A stretch of 41,299 bases of DNA. It comes from a virus. Position 1 is the stretch's first letter, and each line of letters opens with the position of its first letter. The DNA lies in IMG/VR virus record IMGVR_UViG_3300044825_001568, positions 1-41,299 of that record; one strand, 5' to 3'. Below the pieces are notes generated by a model that was given only the letters and a program-made list of their open reading frames with translations, did no database searches and had not been told where the DNA came from. The translations under genes and the position numbers were made by a program. Positions 30,092-36,944 of the stretch are shown piece after piece.

Positions 30092-30325
30092 ATGGCGACG
30101 ACACACGAGGACCGGCTGCGGGAGTTGGGAGAGTCGGACGGTTGGCTGACGGACGACTACAAGGCGGTGCTGGCGGGCGCCGAGGCGCTGCGACTGCTGC
30201 GGGAGTATCAGCGCGCCCACGCGGACCACCAGCGAGCGAAACACGAGGACGTGGGGCAGGAGATCACATGGGCGGCGCGGAAAGCGGCCAAGCGCGCCCT
30301 GCTCGCCACGGAGGTGACGCGATGA
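30092..30325 (+). CDS. Small charged helical protein
   Basis: 77 residues, ATG 30092 with a GGGGGAGAG ribosome site. Two helices (YKAVLAGAEALRLLREYQRA; EITWAARKAAKRALLATEVT) and no Cys. Its C-terminus overlaps the next start (ATGA). Function unknown. Confidence 0.58.
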   Translation: MATTHEDRLRELGESDGWLTDDYKAVLAGAEALRLLREYQRAHADHQRAKHEDVGQEITWAARKAAKRALLATEVTR

Positions 30326-30636
30326 CGGAAAAGATTCAGCGGTTGATCGACGACATCGTGTCATGTGCCGATGAGGCGGACGGCGGAAAGGAAGACGCCC
30401 GCGCCTACTGCGAGCAGCTTGTGGCGCTGCTCTCCACGCCCGCCCCGGTCGCGGCCCCGCCCGCTGACCTCGTGGCGATTCTTCGCAAGGCTCAGGACTT
30501 CGTGGCGCTGGCGAACACGGTGTGGACCGAGGACAGCGATGGCCGATGGGCGGCGAAGCTGGCTGATAAGCGCATGGCGGTGCTGGCCGAAGAGATTGCC
30601 GCCTTCCCACTCCCCGAGGTGCCCTATGGCCGATAA
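30322..30636 (+). CDS. Small helical protein of accessory region
   Basis: 104 residues, ATG 30322 overlapping the previous stop. An N-terminal helical domain (IQRLIDDIVSCADEADGGKE), a proline linker (TPAPVAAPPAD) and a second helical domain (DLVAILRKAQDFVALANTVW). This two-helix-plus-linker layout recurs in several neighbouring genes. No motif; the 3' end overlaps the next gene by 11 bases. Confidence 0.58.
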   Translation: MTEKIQRLIDDIVSCADEADGGKEDARAYCEQLVALLSTPAPVAAPPADLVAILRKAQDFVALANTVWTEDSDGRWAAKLADKRMAVLAEEIAAFPLPEVPYGR

Positions 30637-30844
30637 CGAGCGCGAGCCTCAACTCGACGGCCACTGCTGCGAAGAGGACTGCCCGGCGTGCAGCGACGAA
30701 CTTTGCATGACGCATGACGGACCCTGCGCGTGCGACACCGTGGCACGCCATCTGGACCCATCGGGGCGTCACTGGGTCGGCGTGGCGCAGGGGATCTTCA
30801 CGGTCATGGAACTCGATGTCGAGGTGCCCGATGAAACCCGCTGA
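30626..30844 (+). CDS. Cys-rich acidic small protein
   Basis: 72 residues, ATG 30626 inside the 3' end of the previous gene. It has a cluster of eight Cys in residues 14-40 (HCCEEDCPACSDELC, GPCACD), likely a metal site or two, then a beta-rich tail. Overlap by 11 bases with one gene and 14 with the next suggests translational coupling. Function unknown. Confidence 0.58.
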   Translation: MADNEREPQLDGHCCEEDCPACSDELCMTHDGPCACDTVARHLDPSGRHWVGVAQGIFTVMELDVEVPDETR

Positions 30845-31685
30845 GGTAGACGCCCTGGTAGCGCTGCAACGCATCAAGGACCGTGCGCGGGCTGGATGGA
30901 GAAGGGCGCCGAAAGCCGACGCGGAGTTGGCCTGTTGCGACATCTTCGACATCGCGTCCGAAGCCCTCGCGGCCCGCCCCGCTGCGCCCCCGGTCGGAGA
31001 GGGCCTGCCACGTTACGGCATGACGTGGCAGCTTTCAAAGCCATCACAGCCATTGCTCACGCCGATGCCTGATGGTTACTGGACGCCGTGGCATCTAGCG
31101 GTCGGAGAGGCCGAGCGACTGCTACGGGATGGCGACGCGAGCCGACTTCGGAACATTGCCGATGCGATGGCGGGCCGAGTCGATTGGGAGTTCTGGCAGG
31201 ACGCGATGGTTGACATGCGTGCTATCGCGCACGCAATCGATCAGGTGGCCGCCCTCGCGTCCCCTGCGCCCCAACCGGCCATAGATGGGATGCGCGCCGC
31301 GATTCAGCAGTGGGCGATCTACTGCTTCAACCATCACGGCGACGATGCGAACCTCTACAACGGGCTTGCCGAGCTTGGAGGGGTTGATCTTGACGGCAAG
31401 GGCTGGATACCGCCCGCTGCCCCTGCGCCTGTGCGGTGCCCGAACTGCGGCGGCATGGGCGAGACGACACACGACATTCTGGTCGGCGGCACAGAGCATG
31501 ACACCGAGCAGCGCGAGTGCGACGTGTGCAAAGGCACCGGCCTTGCCGCCCCTGCGCCCGTGGAGCCGCCGCCCGCCTCGCAGGAAGCGTTGCCGTGCAA
31601 GAACTGCCGTGGCTTCGACACGTTGTGTAACAGGTGTGGCGGCTCTGGTTATGTGGTCGTTGCGCGCCGGAAGGCGCAGGAGTAG
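30831..31685 (+). CDS. Accessory protein with DnaJ-like CxxCxGxG zinc repeats
   Basis: 284 residues, ATG 30831. The N-terminal 200 residues are mixed helical, including RIKDRARAGWRRAPKADAEL, with Ala/Pro-rich linkers. The last 85 contain CPNCGGMG, CDVCKGTG, CKNCRG and CNRCGGSG, the four-motif layout of the DnaJ central zinc domain, which binds unfolded or partner proteins. There is no J domain. Linkers rich in AAPAPV suggest modular, flexible architecture. Confidence 0.65.
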   Translation: MKPAEVDALVALQRIKDRARAGWRRAPKADAELACCDIFDIASEALAARPAAPPVGEGLPRYGMTWQLSKPSQPLLTPMPDGYWTPWHLAVGEAERLLRDGDASRLRNIADAMAGRVDWEFWQDAMVDMRAIAHAIDQVAALASPAPQPAIDGMRAAIQQWAIYCFNHHGDDANLYNGLAELGGVDLDGKGWIPPAAPAPVRCPNCGGMGETTHDILVGGTEHDTEQRECDVCKGTGLAAPAPVEPPPASQEALPCKNCRGFDTLCNRCGGSGYVVVARRKAQE

Positions 31686-31690
31686 CCCCC

Positions 31691-31891
31691 ATGTGGCAAC
31701 CGATTGAAACTGCGCCGAAAGATGGAACCGTGATCAACGTGTGGGCCGAAGACATCCGCTTCCCGGCCGTGTTCTGGACGGACCACGACATCGAGTGGTG
31801 GCACGTTACCGATGGGAAGCACGGGCCGTGGCCGCTTCGTGGGCCGAGCCCGACCCACTGGATGCCCCTTCCCGATCCCCCCAAGGAGTAG
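31691..31891 (+). CDS. DUF551-like small protein
   Basis: 66 residues, ATG 31691 after AGGAGTAGCCCCC. WQPIETAPKDG at the start, followed by WTDHDIEWWH and the closing THWMPLPDPPKE, are characteristic of DUF551, a small family common in phages and prophages, function unknown. Its final codons AAGGAGTAG supply the ribosome site for the next gene. Confidence 0.72.
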   Translation: MWQPIETAPKDGTVINVWAEDIRFPAVFWTDHDIEWWHVTDGKHGPWPLRGPSPTHWMPLPDPPKE

Positions 31892-31895
31892 CCCC

Positions 31896-32288
31896 ATGCC
31901 GACCAAGGACCAACTGCTGGCCGAGGCCGAGCGGCTTTTGAAGCACGTCAATGTGCTGGACTGCGGCGCGCACTACTGCCGCTACTGTCCGGCCAAATCG
32001 CCAGATTGGGATCACACGCCGTTCTGCCCCTACGAGCAGTCGCAGCGCGACAATGACGCGGCCAGAGTGCTGCGCGCGCAGATCGCCGCCGCCCTCGCCA
32101 CCCCGGACACCCTGCCGCCCGTGGCCGTGGGGGACTGGGTGTTGACAGACGGATTCCCAGGCGGGATGCACGCCGCCGTCATCGCACACACGCCCGGTGA
32201 CGCTGCGCGCCTTGCTCGCGGAGTGATCAACGAGATTCGCGGCACCCGTAACGGCATTGCCTTCCGGTGGCAGCGAGGGAAGGAGTAG
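31896..32288 (+). CDS. Accessory protein with Cys-rich motif
   Basis: 130 residues, ATG 31896. Cys23, Cys28, Cys31 and Cys44 (LDCGAHYCRYC, TPFCPY) lie in the first 50 residues and may bind zinc. A helix (DAARVLRAQIAAALATPD), then a small beta domain that has LPPVAVGDWVLTDGFPG, a KOW/SH3-like pattern. Ends again in KE-stop, providing AAGGAG for the next start. Confidence 0.6.
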   Translation: MPTKDQLLAEAERLLKHVNVLDCGAHYCRYCPAKSPDWDHTPFCPYEQSQRDNDAARVLRAQIAAALATPDTLPPVAVGDWVLTDGFPGGMHAAVIAHTPGDAARLARGVINEIRGTRNGIAFRWQRGKE

Positions 32289-32290
32289 CC

Positions 32291-32527
32291 GTGGCGAAGC
32301 TGGTTCCGCTCTCATGCCCGTTCTGCGGCAGCATCCCGAAGGTGCTGCCCGACAACCCAGAAGACGAAGGCAGCGCGTGGGGGGAGGTGCGCTGCGTCAA
32401 CAGGGGCTGCGCTGTGCAGCCGAGATGTATGGATGGCGCGACCGTGGCAGACGACCGCGGGTCTGCCGCCTACAAGCGCCTCGCAATTCGCCGCTGGAAC
32501 ACGCGCAAGGAGTCTCGCCGTGGCTGA
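32291..32527 (+). CDS. Lar-like restriction-alleviation-type zinc protein
   Basis: 78 residues, GTG 32291 preceded by AAGGAGTAGCC. Cys9-x2-Cys12 (LSCPFCGS) and Cys35/Cys40 (VRCVNRGC), with a terminal RRWNTR, match the small Lar family, whose Rac-prophage member eases type I restriction by altering methylation. Here the next coding sequence overlaps by eight bases. The match is by motif only, and many such phage proteins have no tested role. Confidence 0.65.
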   Translation: MAKLVPLSCPFCGSIPKVLPDNPEDEGSAWGEVRCVNRGCAVQPRCMDGATVADDRGSAAYKRLAIRRWNTRKESRRG

Positions 32528-33173
32528 CCATCCCGACATCCCGGCGCTCGTGGCGCGGCTGGAACACTACGCCCGTGAGCGCAAGAAGCTGCGATCACTC
32601 GACACGGACGCGATCCACACGCTGCACAGCCCGCCCGATCCGCGCCATGCCGAGCTGACGCTGACGGACGTGGAAGCTGCCGCCGCCGCCCTCTCCCGGC
32701 TCACCCGCGCATTAGGCGAGCGAGACGCGGAGATCGCAGAAGCTCGGGAAGCGTGCCCGGCTGTGCGGATGCAGGACCACGCGGACGCCCCGCTGCTCGC
32801 GCTGGTTAATCTGGAAGTGTCACGCGGGTTCAACCGTGACGCCGAGGTGCATCGGCTGGCGGCTGAGGCGTCGAAGCTCCGTGACTGGCGCGCAACCGTG
32901 ACGGCGGCGCTCGGCCGCGAAGGCGGCGCGCACTACGAGGACGTGCCCAAACATATCCGCGAGATGCGGCGGGCGTTGGACGGCATTCCGGGGCACACCT
33001 GCCACGTCTCTAGCGACACTTGCGGCGGGTGCGAGTATGCGATGGAGCGCGATCACCGGCTGATGGACGCCATCCATGAGCGCGATGACGCCTTCCGCGA
33101 ACGCGACGAGGCCCGCGCCGCCCTCGCCCGCTACGAGGCGGATGACCGGCGCATCCGGCGCGAACGGCCGTAA
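32520..33173 (+). CDS. Coiled-coil accessory protein, last gene of early operon
   Basis: 217 residues, GTG 32520 after AAGGAGTCTCGCC. Mostly Arg/Glu/Ala-rich helix (LSRLTRALGERDAEIAEARE; ERDDAFRERDEARAALARYE), so a coiled coil, with Cys-x6-Cys-x2-Cys (CHVSSDTCGGC) near residue 170. Phage proteins with this plan lie at the ends of early operons, function unknown. It is followed by a 58-base gap with the next promoter. Confidence 0.6.
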   Translation: MADHPDIPALVARLEHYARERKKLRSLDTDAIHTLHSPPDPRHAELTLTDVEAAAAALSRLTRALGERDAEIAEAREACPAVRMQDHADAPLLALVNLEVSRGFNRDAEVHRLAAEASKLRDWRATVTAALGREGGAHYEDVPKHIREMRRALDGIPGHTCHVSSDTCGGCEYAMERDHRLMDAIHERDDAFRERDEARAALARYEADDRRIRRERP

Positions 33174-33194
33174 CGCTAGACCGTGTAATTTTAC

Positions 33195-33225
33195 TTGCAG
33201 TAGAATCTACGACCTGGCGTAGAAT
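33195..33225 (+). promoter_or_regulatory. Promoter candidate opening the late operon, with palindrome
   Basis: TTGCAG (33195-33200), a 19-base spacer, and TAGAAT (33220-33225). The ATG at 33232 is six bases past the -10, as at the early promoter, and there is no ribosome site. TCTACG (33206-33211) and CGTAGA (33218-33223) form an inverted repeat around ACCTGG that overlaps the -10, and TAGAATC occurs twice (33201, 33220). The palindrome could be an operator. The spacer is longer than the optimal 17. Confidence 0.55.
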
Positions 33226-33231
33226 CGGCGC

Positions 33232-33480
33232 ATGATGTTCTCCCCGGTTGCGCTCGTCTCGTTCTCGAAGGTGGCGGCCCTGACGGCGGACGCCGCGTCC
33301 GAGGCTCGGTGGGCTGCGTTTCGCCGGGCGGAGATGGAGGCGCGCGAGCGGCTATACGCGGCTCTGCACGCCGCGCACGCCGCATATGCGAAGCGCGCAC
33401 GCTGCCGCTACTGCGGCCGTGACCCGAAGGCCGGGGACGAATCCTGCGCCGGGTGCGGCGCTCCCGTGAGGCGTGCATGA
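33232..33480 (+). CDS. First late-operon gene: small protein with C-terminal zinc ribbon
   Basis: 82 residues, ATG 33232 (ATGATG; the second ATG is also possible). A helical N-terminal part (ARWAAFRRAEMEARERLYAA) followed by Cys58-x2-Cys61 and Cys72-x2-Cys75 (RCRYCGRDPKAGDESCAGCG), a four-Cys zinc ribbon. Being the first gene after the promoter, it could be a regulator of late transcription. Its stop overlaps the next start (ATGA). Confidence 0.62.
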   Translation: MMFSPVALVSFSKVAALTADAASEARWAAFRRAEMEARERLYAALHAAHAAYAKRARCRYCGRDPKAGDESCAGCGAPVRRA

Positions 33481-33773
33481 GCCACTACGGCAACTGCCTT
33501 GGCGGCATGGTCTGCACGCCTGGCGCCGAACGACAGGCCCCGCCGGCCCGCCCCGAAGATCGCCCGCGCTACGGGCAGATCGGCCCCTCGGTGCTCGCGG
33601 CGCTCGAGACCCCGGCCACGGTGGCAGAACTGGCCGCGCGTCTCGGCTGGGACGAGGCCCGGGCGAAAAGCTGGGTCCACGCCTATAGCCGGCGGGGGCT
33701 CGTCAAGCGCGTGGATTGGGTGAAGGCGCCGAGCGGCCAGCGTGCCGGGCGCTATCAGCGGGTGACGGCGTGA
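33477..33773 (+). CDS. Winged-helix DNA-binding protein
   Basis: 98 residues, ATG 33477. Residues 35-90 (IGPSVLAALETPATVAELAA, LGWDEARAKSWVHAYSRRGL, VKRVDW then GRYQRV) form a helix-turn-helix followed by a wing, as in small phage regulators. It may control the late operon from its second position. Coupled to the neighbours by ATGA and GTGA overlaps. Confidence 0.68.
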   Translation: MSHYGNCLGGMVCTPGAERQAPPARPEDRPRYGQIGPSVLAALETPATVAELAARLGWDEARAKSWVHAYSRRGLVKRVDWVKAPSGQRAGRYQRVTA

Positions 33774-34000
33774 CCGTCGCCGATCTGCTCGCCGCCTCCC
33801 GTGCCGCTCATGCGGAATACCGCCGGATCGCGAACCGCCGCCGCATCACGGACAACGACCGTCAACTCCATGACGCGTTGGCGTTCCGACAGAAGGCGCA
33901 CGACGCGGACCCGGAACACCGGCACCCCGCCTGGCAGGCCGACATCGCGCCCCACGCGGACCTGATGGCGTTCTACCGGCAGAAGTTGGGCATTTCGTAA
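33770..34000 (+). CDS. Small helical protein
   Basis: 76 residues, GTG 33770 overlapping the previous stop. Helical, with ADLLAASRAAHAEYRRIANR near the start and a terminal MAFYRQKLGI. Phage proteins with this pattern lie close to terminase genes, role unknown. Confidence 0.6.
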   Translation: MTVADLLAASRAAHAEYRRIANRRRITDNDRQLHDALAFRQKAHDADPEHRHPAWQADIAPHADLMAFYRQKLGIS

Positions 34001-34018
34001 CTGAAGGAGGCACGCATC

Positions 34019-34360
34019 ATGTATCAGGCACATCAGGCAGCACACGGCGCGCTGGGCGCGTCGCTCAACATCGAGCGGGGGAGTTCGAGCGCGCAGGCCA
34101 TGCCGGGCGGCATTCCCTTGGCTGTCAAGCAGCTCGACGGCGCGATCGCAGGGCTGGCGCAGAGCGTCGAAATGTTGGCCGGCCGGCTCGAAATGGCTGG
34201 GGTGTTGATGCCTCAGCCGCCGCAGGTCGCTGGTGGTCAGCAGTCTGGCGCCCCGGCGCCGCCCCGTGCCCCGCTCGCCGACGAACTGGAGATGCACGCC
34301 CGCCGCCTCCACGCTGTCGAATCGACGGTGATGGCGCTGCTGGATCGCCTGCAGGTCTGA
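34019..34360 (+). CDS. Small helical protein upstream of terminase
   Basis: 113 residues, ATG 34019 with AAGGAGG nine bases upstream, one of the best ribosome sites here. Two helices (VKQLDGAIAGLAQSVEMLAG and ELEMHARRLHAVESTVMALL) separated by a Pro/Gln/Ala linker. It resembles oligomerising small terminase-region proteins. Function unknown. Confidence 0.62.
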   Translation: MYQAHQAAHGALGASLNIERGSSSAQAMPGGIPLAVKQLDGAIAGLAQSVEMLAGRLEMAGVLMPQPPQVAGGQQSGAPAPPRAPLADELEMHARRLHAVESTVMALLDRLQV

Positions 34361-34365
34361 AGGCG

Positions 34366-34593
34366 ATGACAGTTGCAGAGCTGAAAGCGGCGAAGGCGCG
34401 CGCGGACTACAAGCGGGCGGGCGGTGTGGTCACGATGTGCCCTGCGGGCGCTGCGGAAACGTGCGCGCCTGACTGGCATCGGACGCACCGCGCTCGGCGC
34501 GATCGCACGGCGCAGTCATGGCGTGGGGCGGATCCGGGTCGGGCGAAGCTGCATTCGGCGTCCAGTGTGGCGCGTGCGGTGTCTCGGTTCTAG
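34366..34593 (+). CDS. Doubtful small basic protein upstream of TerS
   Basis: 75 residues, ATG 34366. The first 25 residues (AELKAAKARADYKRAGGVV) look coding and resemble short phage proteins; the rest is Arg/Ala-rich without pattern. Another frame over the same DNA (34443-34596) reads CGRCGN, then a TGA, then VQCGACGVS, like the two halves of a zinc ribbon. The gene may therefore be a degraded zinc-ribbon gene or may contain a sequence error. Confidence 0.42.
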   Translation: MTVAELKAAKARADYKRAGGVVTMCPAGAAETCAPDWHRTHRARRDRTAQSWRGADPGRAKLHSASSVARAVSRF

Positions 34594-34596
34594 GCG

Positions 34597-35013
34597 ATGG
34601 CCCGGCAGACCTACGCCCCCCGTGGCGCCCTGAAGTCCAAGGCCGACCCCATGAGCCGGCCGGACCCCATGAGCGGCCCGGACCCGTCGCGCTGCAAGGC
34701 GACCAGTAAACAGACCGGGAAGCAGTGCGGCCGGCCGCCCATCCCCGGCGGGACGGTCTGCCGCTATCACGGCGGCGCGGCCCCGCAGGTCATGGCTAAG
34801 GCTAACGACCGGCTGACCGCCTATCAGGATAAAGCGATCGATCGCCTCTTCCAGTTGGCCGAGCAGACGGAGTTTCCGAGCACGGCCCTCGGGGCCGTCA
34901 AGGATGTGCTCGATCGCACGATGGGCAAGGCGCAGGAGAAGGTCGATCTGAACGTGACCGCCGACGCCGAATTGGTGGCCCGGCTCACAGCGGCTCGCTT
35001 GCGAAATCGTTAG
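34597..35013 (+). CDS. Terminase small subunit candidate
   Basis: 138 residues, ATG 34597. The segment with Cys33, Cys44, Cys55 and His58 (RCKATSKQTGKQCGRPPIPG and CRYHGGAAPQV) is a zinc-binding motif often found in proteins placed directly before phage TerL genes. The rest is a helical bundle (AIDRLFQLAEQTEFPSTALG, KDVLDRTMGKAQEKVDL). It would recognise the pac site and hand DNA to the large subunit at 35051. Confidence 0.7.
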   Translation: MARQTYAPRGALKSKADPMSRPDPMSGPDPSRCKATSKQTGKQCGRPPIPGGTVCRYHGGAAPQVMAKANDRLTAYQDKAIDRLFQLAEQTEFPSTALGAVKDVLDRTMGKAQEKVDLNVTADAELVARLTAARLRNR

Positions 35014-35050
35014 GAAAAATGGCACCAGTCCACCGTCTGGACACTCTCCG

Positions 35051-36535
35051 ATGCCTGCCTCGCCTGTAGACCTTGAGATTGCCGATCTGGTGGCGACCTG
35101 CTACCACGATCCGCTGCGGTTCGTGCGTCTGTGCTACCCGTGGGGCGAACCCGGCCCGCTGCAGCATCACGAGGGGCCGGATGTGTGGCAGACGGACTTT
35201 CTGCGCTGGCTCGGGGAAGAGACGCGGCGCCGTGCGTTCGGCGGGACCGTGGCGGTGGACCCGGTGCGCGCGGCCATCTCGAGCGGCCACGGGATCGGCA
35301 AGTCCGTCATGGTGGCGTGGCTGGTGGACTGGATCATGTCCACGCGTCCGCACTGCCAGGGCACCATCACGGCGAACACGTTCACGCAGCTCGAGACGAA
35401 GACGTGGGCGGCCATCACGCGGTGGACGAAGCTGTGTATCACCGGTCACTGGTTCGCCGTGACGACCAACCGCATGTATCGCCACGGCCATCGTGACTCG
35501 TGGTTCTGCGCGCCGCAGTCGTCGAAAGAGGAAAACTCGGAGGCGTTCGCCGGCCAGCACGCAGCGGATTCGTCATCGTTCTACGTGTTCGACGAGGCCA
35601 GCGCGATCCCCGATGCGATCTGGGAAGTGGCCGAAGGCGGACTAACTGACGGCGAGCCGTTCCTGTTCGCGTTCGGGAACCCCACGCGGACATCGGGCAA
35701 CTTCCATCGGGCGGCCTTCGGCGCCGGCCGTGAGCGGTGGACGCCGGTCATCGTGGACTCTCGAGACAGCCGGTTTACGAACAAGGCGCAGATCGCCGAG
35801 TGGATCCACGACTACGGGGAAGATTCGGACTTCGTGCGCGTGCGCGTCCGTGGGCTGCCGCCGCGGGCCTCGGATCTGCAGTTCATCGGCTCCGATGTGG
35901 TGTTCGAGGCGCAGAAGCGGCCGGCGTTCGCGCTGCCGGATGCCCCGCTGGTGGTGGGGCTCGACCTGGCGCGCGGTGGCGAGGATGAATGCGTCTTCCG
36001 GTTCCGGCGTGGGTCGGATGCGCGCAGTATCCCGCCGATTCGGGTGCCGGGCGAGCAAGCCCGCGACTCCATGAAGCTCGTGACGATCGCGGCCGACATC
36101 CTCGGGCGCACCTACGACGGCCGGAAGGTGGCGGCCATGTTCGTCGATGCCACGGGTGGCAGCATCGGCGGGCCGGTGGCGGATCGGCTGCGGCAGCTCG
36201 GGCACCGTGGCGTCATCGATGTGCAGTTCGGGGGCGAGTCGCCGGATCCGCTCTACGCGAACATGCGGGCGTTTATCTGGGGCCGGATGCGGGACTGGCT
36301 GGCCACGGGGGCCATCGACACGACGCCGGATCTCGAGATGGACCTGACCGGGCCGGGCTACTTCCACGACAAGCGGGATCGGCTGCTGCTCGAGTCGAAG
36401 GAAGCCATGAAGAAGCGCGGGCTGGCGTCGCCGGATGACGGGGACGCGCTGGCGTTGACGTTCGCGCAGATGGTGGCGCCGCGGGTGGATGACGTGGCGC
36501 CCGTGCGGCCGGTGCGCGTGAGTCCGTGGGGGTGA
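35051..36535 (+). CDS. Terminase large subunit (packaging ATPase and nuclease)
   Basis: 494 residues, about the length of P22 gp2 (499). ATPase: Walker A SGHGIGKS (residues 78-85), Walker B YVFDEAS with Asp181-Glu182. RNase H-like nuclease: Asp305 in VVGLDLARGG, Asp366 in FVDATGG, and a C-terminal acidic cluster SPDDGDALALTF (Asp462, Asp463, Asp465). It drives DNA into the procapsid through the portal and cuts at headful. The portal gene follows soon after, as expected. Confidence 0.95.
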   Translation: MPASPVDLEIADLVATCYHDPLRFVRLCYPWGEPGPLQHHEGPDVWQTDFLRWLGEETRRRAFGGTVAVDPVRAAISSGHGIGKSVMVAWLVDWIMSTRPHCQGTITANTFTQLETKTWAAITRWTKLCITGHWFAVTTNRMYRHGHRDSWFCAPQSSKEENSEAFAGQHAADSSSFYVFDEASAIPDAIWEVAEGGLTDGEPFLFAFGNPTRTSGNFHRAAFGAGRERWTPVIVDSRDSRFTNKAQIAEWIHDYGEDSDFVRVRVRGLPPRASDLQFIGSDVVFEAQKRPAFALPDAPLVVGLDLARGGEDECVFRFRRGSDARSIPPIRVPGEQARDSMKLVTIAADILGRTYDGRKVAAMFVDATGGSIGGPVADRLRQLGHRGVIDVQFGGESPDPLYANMRAFIWGRMRDWLATGAIDTTPDLEMDLTGPGYFHDKRDRLLLESKEAMKKRGLASPDDGDALALTFAQMVAPRVDDVAPVRPVRVSPWG

Positions 36536-36539
36536 TGTC

Positions 36540-36761
36540 GTGGACGGCTCCGACGACATCGACCCGTGGGGCCAGCCTCGGCCGGCGCTGCCGCGTCGTG
36601 GCTGCGGCAAGGCGTCGTATGCGAGCGAATCCGCCGCGCGGCGCTCGATGCGCACGATGCAGAAGTGGGGCCGGGGGCGCTCCTACGCTGGGCGGCTGCA
36701 TCCCTATCTGTGCCGCGAGTGCCGGGCGTGGCATGTCGGGCATACCAGTTACGAGGGCTAG
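36540..36761 (+). CDS. Zinc-ribbon-like small protein between TerL and portal
   Basis: 73 residues, GTG 36540 four bases after the TerL stop. Cys22 (GCGKASYASESAARR), Cys58-x2-Cys61 (YLCRECRAWHVGH) with His65/His68 form a known small phage zinc-ribbon family placed in packaging regions; function unknown. Its TAG stop is the start of a 20-bp repeat (36758-36777). Confidence 0.7.
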   Translation: MDGSDDIDPWGQPRPALPRRGCGKASYASESAARRSMRTMQKWGRGRSYAGRLHPYLCRECRAWHVGHTSYEG

Positions 36762-36777
36762 AGTGCGTAATTGCTTG
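36758..36777 (+). repeat. 20-bp direct repeat, copy 1, before portal gene
   Basis: CTAGAGTGCGTAATTGCTTG, identical to 39097-39116. The copy begins at the stop codon of the zinc-ribbon gene. It includes TAGAGT, the same hexamer as the -10 of the early promoter, and GTAATT-n-CTTG. Confidence 0.9.
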
Positions 36778-36809
36778 CCGGTGGTAGGGTCGTCCCGCAG
36801 GATGGCGGC

Positions 36810-36944
36810 ATGACCTTCCTGCGCGGCTCGTGGTCGCAGCGTGACGTAGCGGCGGTGCTCTGGGCGCTCTCTGGCCTGTCCGATCCGATGGCGGCCGTGA
36901 TGGTGTGCGACGTGCGCACGGTCGATCTGGGCACGGGGCGCTGA
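36810..36944 (+). CDS. 44-residue protein before portal
   Basis: 44 residues, ATG 36810, ending with a one-base overlap (TGATG) with the portal gene. It contains RGSWSQRDVAAVLWALSGLS and an Ala/Val-rich segment. Third-position GC is maintained. It may serve for translational coupling to the portal or be a tiny regulator; function unknown. Confidence 0.5.
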   Translation: MTFLRGSWSQRDVAAVLWALSGLSDPMAAVMVCDVRTVDLGTGR

